DNA of 64,000 bases from Ochotona curzoniae. Its lineage: Eukaryota > Chordata > Mammalia > Lagomorpha > Ochotonidae. Location of the stretch: contig NW_024467119.1 of assembly GCF_017591425.1 (NCBI RefSeq), positions 26,385,001 to 26,449,000 on the forward strand, in the 5' to 3' direction. A program made the position numbers and the translations under genes. Below, piece after piece: positions 59,272 to 64,000 of the stretch (position 1 is the stretch's first letter; each line of letters starts with the position of its first letter). The notes under the pieces are model-generated. The model had not been told where the DNA came from and did no database searches. It was given only the letters and a program-made list of their open reading frames with translations.

Positions 59272-59592
59272 GGGAAGGGCCAGTGTGGTAGCTAAAGTCC
59301 TTGCCTCATATGCACTGGGATCCCATATGGGCGCTCATTCTAATGCTGGCAGTCCTGCTTCCCATCCAGCTCCCTGCCTGTGGCCTGGGAAAGCAGTCGA
59401 AGATGGCCCAAAGCCTAGGGATCCTGCAGCCATGTGGAAGACTCAGAAGAGGCTCTTGGTTCCTGGCTTTGGATCAGCTCAGCTCTAGCTTTGCGGCCAC
59501 TTGGGAAGTGAATCATTGGATGAAAGATCTTCCTCTCTGTCTCTTCTCCTTTCTGTATATCTGACTTTACAATAAAAATAAGTAAATCTAAA
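59272..59592 (+). repeat. Young C-SINE (pika-type), complete
   Basis: From gaagggccagtgtggtagct to acaataaaaataagtaaatc. The B-box is changed to cattctaatgc, so its own promoter is probably weak. Confidence 0.9.
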
Positions 59593-60119
59593 GGAAAAAA
59601 AAAGGCAGAGAGATTCAGAAACCAGAACCAAGATCAAAGGACAGAATTCAGAGATTATTCCCATTTGAAATCTAATCAAAACTCCAGGTGAACTTGGCAG
59701 ACCTGGATTTAAGAACTGTTACAGATTAGAGGTTCCTTTCTTACGTCCTATTCTTCCCTTGTCCCCCTTTCAACCAAAATTTTCACATAAATGTTGTTCC
59801 ATACATTTCCAGCTATTTTACGTTGGAGCAGTCTCTTTAGATTCAGAAAATTCAGTATACCTGAATCTAATTTAGGTAATTTTGGAAAGATTTTGTACTT
59901 TGATCTGATGTTTTTAGTGAGACGAGAACACAAAAGAATCGTGGGAGAATATGTATTTTGCCTGTGTGTAGGGCGGAATGGTGAAAAACTGGAAGCCAGA
60001 GGCCAATTGTGCTGGCTGAAATTCTGCCACTGGCCCCCAAGGGTCTCTACCTTACATCAGCTCCTTGCCTTGAATGTGGGTGGGAAATGCAAATAACACG
60101 AGATAGTTGCTCAATTCTT

Positions 60120-60510
60120 TAGGTTATCCTATGACTGCCAGAGCAGACTGGAAAGAGATTCAGACGGGCAGATTTTTTTCCTACTAACCTTGAAGAAACT
60201 AACATCTATGTATAGACTTGACACATCCTTGATTAGCTGGGAGCACATTCCTGCTGAAATGAGAACTTCACTCTGCAATGTCAAGGAAGTGAATTCTGTT
60301 GTTGGGCAACCAATGAGCTTGGACCAGTACCCAGAGCTTGTGAGCCTGCAGTCCTGACCATTTGATTGCAGATGGGTGCCATCCTGAGTGTAGCACCCAG
60401 CTAAAATCCACTGTACTCCTGACACACGGATTTTAAGAGAAGAGATTATCTTCATCTACTAAATATGTGGCAATTTGCTACATAGAACCCTGATACAAGT
60501 ACAGGATAGA
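60120..60510 (+). repeat. Possible ancient LTR (MaLR-class) remnant
   Basis: cctgcagtcctgaccatttg, tgtactcctgacacacggat and atatgtggcaatttgctaca recall the 3' half of old mammalian MaLR LTRs. Weak. Confidence 0.3.
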
Positions 60511-61334
60511 TTTTGAGTAATAAAGTGAGATCCTTATATTCTTAGATTGAGGTATTCTAAATGAACTTTCAGACCATTTTAAGGATCTCCGGTCAGAGGG
60601 AAAACTCTGAGTACTCAACACTAGCTTGCCTGTCACAAACTTTCACTTCATGTTTTGACTGGCAAAACAATTTGTATTGAGGTGATTTTTATCACCTTGT
60701 AAGACGAGATAAAGTGAAATGTCCAGGACGGCCAGAGCTCATCCCACTGCAAAGTGAAGTAAAGTAGTCAGTGATACTTTACAAAAGAAGTTCCTGTTAT
60801 TTTTCTGATTTACCATCACTTGACATTACTGTAACATGCAATATTTTGGTGGTTATTGTTTTACTAACAAGCGAGAAACAAAAAGCAGAAAGTAAGGGAC
60901 ATCAACCCACTCAGCAAGTCCTGGAAGTGGAGCATTACAGGTGAAAGTGATGTCTATCTTCCATTGTTTTCTCTAAAAGTTACCAAATTCAATAAGTTTG
61001 AAGTGGATTTATACTGTGGTTAAAAAAAAAACAGAATAACAAGTATACTTCAGTTTTGATTAAAAAGTAGGAATAATTTTGATTTAGAAAAAGTAAATCA
61101 AGTAAAAGCTCAATTAACTTTATAAGTCACAAGCATAATAAACTACATTCACTCTAATAATTGCAACAATTTCTATTTAATTTGAGTCAATTCTACCCAT
61201 ATTGCTTCACTCTAAAAGTCATTTGGATACTATGAATTTTCACTTAGATATGCTTTATACAATTCGATTTTTAAAAACCCTACCTTTTATATCTAAGCAG
61301 TCAGATGAGATATTCATACTTACGTTGTTTTAAA

Positions 61335-61628
61335 ACTTTATTATTTCATCTTATTTGAAACTCAGAGAGACAAGAACAGAGATTGTTCTTCCATCCAGTG
61401 GTTCACTCGTCAATGCCCACAACACTTAGGACTGAGCTAGACTAAAGCCAAGAGTCTAAAACTCAGTCTAACTCTCACACATAGATGGCAAGAGCCCTAT
61501 TACTTGAACCATTATCGGCTGTCTCCCAAAGTACACAGGAGCAGGAAGCCATAGTCAGAAGTGGAGTACAGGAGCTGGCAATTCACACGTGCTGAGCAGC
61601 ATCTTGACCACAGCACCAAAGGTCTACC
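61335..61628 (-). repeat. C-SINE
   Basis: Reverse copy: tcttatttgaaactcagaga tail, cttgaccacagcaccaaagg head. Confidence 0.72.
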
Positions 61629-61816
61629 ATCAGGTCCACTATGTTAGTTTCATATTATTTCACAGTTGTGATAATCAGATTATTATTTGTAATTTAAATA
61701 TATCTTCCAAGAATTTATAAATTTAACCTTGAACTATGTGATCTGGCTTACTTAGCTTGCAGTCATCCAACTAACTATAAAGATATGTTTCTGAAAACAT
61801 TTTTTCAAACTTACAA

Positions 61817-62884
61817 AAACACCACTGCCTGTGTGGTGGGTGCCGGCTTCGTGAGACTCATGGGTGGAGGGTCCAGTAGGGCATGGATCTCTTGATTTAG
61901 GTCCTTAGGCCTACCTGTATGGTGGGTGCTGGATCTATGAACCCTGGGAGCAGCCATCTGGCAGAACACAGGTTGCCTGGTCTGTGTCCTTTGGCCTGTC
62001 TACGTAATGGGTGGGTCCATGAGCCCTGGGGGTGGGGGATCCGGTGGGACCTGGGCCTCCTGGTCTGGGTCCTTGAGCCTTGAGTTGCGTAGCCTAGGAC
62101 CTTAGGCCTGCCTGTGTGGTGTGTGCCAAGTCTGTGAGCTCCAGGGGAGGGATGTATTGCAGGGCCTGGGTCAGGCTGGCCCGAGACACTTTGCCACTGA
62201 GTAAAGCCTAGTGGCTTCCCAGTGGTGCACTGGTGGGGGCTTGGTGTGTGGGGTTGCCAGGAGTCTGGGGGATGGCACAGGTGGGGAGATGCAGGTGCCT
62301 AGGGTCTCATGTCTAGGATGGGTGGTCTGACCGTGGGACTGCATGTGTCAGAACTGGACCTCCTCATTGGAAAAGGTGGAGCAATGGACAGTGGGCACAG
62401 ATGTACACAGAGGACATGGCAGCCCACTGGAGCCTGAAGAGGACATCTGATACCATAACAGAGGAAGGAGGGCAGAGGGCAGAGCAAATTGGACAACTAC
62501 CCCAACTCAGTGATGACAGCAAATATCTAAGCAAATGGAGACTCTAATAAGGTCAGATATGTCAGTCAGTAGACAATAGAAGGATATCCTCATCCTTGGA
62601 TTGGTGAGACCAACAGCATTTGAGAACTATCGAAAAGACTTAAACAGAACCCTTGGAACATGCTCCACATCAGGGACCCTGGGTTGATACTAGGTGGCCA
62701 TTCCCCAACTCTGGGTACTGAGGCAGTTGGAGGCTGGGTGTGGCTTCGCACTTTATCTCCCCCGATACAGGAAGAAGAAAAGAAAATGTAGAAACAATGG
62801 TCTCACTCACTTTCCCCTAACCCTCTATCCTTCCCAACCTGATCAACTACGTAAACATCACCAAAAATAAAAATTAAAAAAGAG
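61817..62884 (+). mobile_element. VNTR-bearing retroposon, longest copy
   Basis: Layout: a GC-rich VNTR at about 61829-62170, a G-rich unique part 62170-62480, a body shared with the other copies, and an A-rich tail (62863-62880). Flanking aacttacaa at 61808-61816 and 62885-62893 may be the target-site duplication. No long open frame is present. The 3' end differs from the L1 3' UTR seen at 43.5 kb, so it is not simply that L1's tail. Confidence 0.7.
61829..62170 (+). repeat. GC-rich VNTR, about 80-85 bp units
   Basis: Units start at gcctgtgtggtgggtgccgg (61829), gcctacctgtatggtgggtg (about 61910), gcctgtctacgtaatgggtg (about 61994) and gcctgcctgtgtggtgtgtg (about 62106). Each continues with a tgagccctggg-like segment, and most with cctggtctgggtcctt. 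Confidence 0.75.
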
Positions 62885-63444
62885 AACTTACAATATTCAT
62901 TTTAAATGCACAGTACTCATGCAATTATTACAAGAATGACTAATTTGCTTTTAAGGCAAATAATGGCAGTATAATTCTAGATAAGTCACCTAAATTTAAT
63001 ACTAATATATTAGAACTGATATATATTAATACATTAGCTGTATTCCTTTACAATTCACATGTCAAAATTCTGACATTAATTTCTGCTAGCAAATCATCTA
63101 TTAGCTGTAATCAATGCCATTCAATGTCAAAGTTAACTTTTACTCACACAATTTCCACTCATGCTTATAAAGCTAGTATTAAGTGTATGCAGTTTCTATT
63201 GGAGAATAGCAAGACTTTACCTAACCAGTTTAAACAGATGACTCTTAAATCTTTGTTCTTGAGACAATGATCTCTTGAATCAAATTCAACAGATCTAAAA
63301 ACGAATCTTTCTCCAAATCAGTCACAGATTAATAGGACTAACACTATTATTAAGTTCAAAGTCCTCATTGGACTTGTCACTAACTGTTGTTTATTAACTC
63401 CTTAAAAAAAGAAAAGAAAGAAACCTCTTAATATAAAGAGAACA

Positions 63445-63765
63445 TTGGGCTAGCATTGTGGTTTAGGGAGTAAAGCCATTACCTGCAATGCCAGCATCTC
63501 TCATGGGTACCAGGTTCAAGTCCAAGCTGTTCCATTTCCGATTAAGCTCCCTGCTGATGGCTTAGAAAAAGCAGAAGATGGCCCAAAATCTTGGCCCCTG
63601 CACCATCATGGAAGATTCAGACGGAGTTCCAGGCTCCTGGCAATGGCCTTGCTCTGTCCTGCCTGTTGTTGCCATTTTTGTATTAAATCGTGGATTGAAG
63701 TTTTATATATTTTTTTCTCTTTCTCCTTTTCAGTAACTCTGCCTTTCAAGTAAATAAATAAATCA
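63445..63765 (+). repeat. C-SINE
   Basis: Head cattgggctagcattgtggt, tail tttcaagtaaataaataaat followed by a short (CA)n run to 63779. Confidence 0.84.
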
Positions 63766-63922
63766 CACACACACACACATGACTTTTGTTGAGCTGTGTG
63801 GTAACTGAACAATAAATTATTCAGAACAAAGAAATTAAAATAACCAAATCTTAGGGTTATTGTATTAACTGAAATAATATTTTAGAGATACAAAGCAGGG
63901 AAGGTTTTAAAAGGAATAATGT

Positions 63923-64000
63923 TGGGCCTGGCACAATAGCCTAGTGGCTAAAGTCCTCACCTCATATGCATTGGGCTCCCGTATGGGCGCCGGTTCTAAT
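63923..64000 (+). repeat. Young C-SINE (pika-type), cut by window end
   Basis: Only the promoter head is in the window: gggcctggcacaatagccta, gtggctaaagtcctcacctc and the B-box start ggttctaat. Confidence 0.85.

Larger units (their letters stand above)
52087..64000 (-). other. PTPN13: PTPN13 intron 1 (part)
   Basis: At least 11.9 kb of intron upstream of the start-codon exon. The 5' non-coding exon and promoter are not in the window. It contains C-SINEs, an IAP-like LTR, two VNTR-family retroposons and an L1 ORF2 remnant, listed separately. Between them, 52087-54794, 54982-55627, 58681-59271, 59593-60119, 60511-61334 and 62885-63444 show no gene and no repeat I can name with confidence. A short stretch near 54300-54400 resembles the 3' end of old L1M elements. 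Confidence 0.85.

Overview
This is a stretch of lagomorph nuclear DNA, most likely from a pika (Ochotona). It is AT-rich and intron-dominated, and about 42 tRNA-derived C-SINE copies crowd both strands. Some of the C-SINEs belong to a young subfamily (copies at 4.07, 54.8, 59.3 and 63.9 kb) that I associate with pikas rather than rabbits. The species call is inference. The lagomorph call is strong.

The only protein-coding gene seen is PTPN13 (PTP-BL / FAP-1 / PTP1E) on the minus strand. Six consecutive coding exons were found by matching translated segments to the known N-terminus and checking splice sites and phase. They are exon 2 with the start codon (51967-52086), exon 3 (27455-27633), exon 4 (22498-22563), exon 5 (19840-20025), exon 6 (15967-16054) and exon 7 (5457-6005). 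Exon numbers assume one upstream non-coding exon. Together they give 394 codons plus one base, with every junction in frame and no stop. They encode the KIND domain and the linker up to the first coiled-coil stretch. The FERM, PDZ and phosphatase domains lie beyond position 1. Exon 1 and the promoter lie beyond position 64000.

The rest is intron. Intron 2 (24.3 kb) holds two L1 elements on the minus strand, 33.85-36.18 kb and 43.44-46.44 kb. Both keep an L1 5' end, and the second is internally rearranged and sits inside an older L1. Intron 1 holds an IAP-like solo LTR inside a C-SINE. It also holds two copies of a retroposon family, one of which carries a GC-rich VNTR. Two more copies of that family lie at 1-345 and 38.4-39.1 kb. 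Intron 4 holds a second LTR, intron 3 a 29-bp minisatellite grown inside an old L1, and intron 5 a U6 snRNA fragment inserted in a MIR.

No second gene, functional RNA gene, CRISPR array or operon-like system is present. The observations most worth following are the VNTR-bearing retroposon family, the rearranged L1 with an inverted ORF2 piece, the U6 5'-fragment with target-site duplications, and the sense-oriented LTR and L1 5' ends inside PTPN13.
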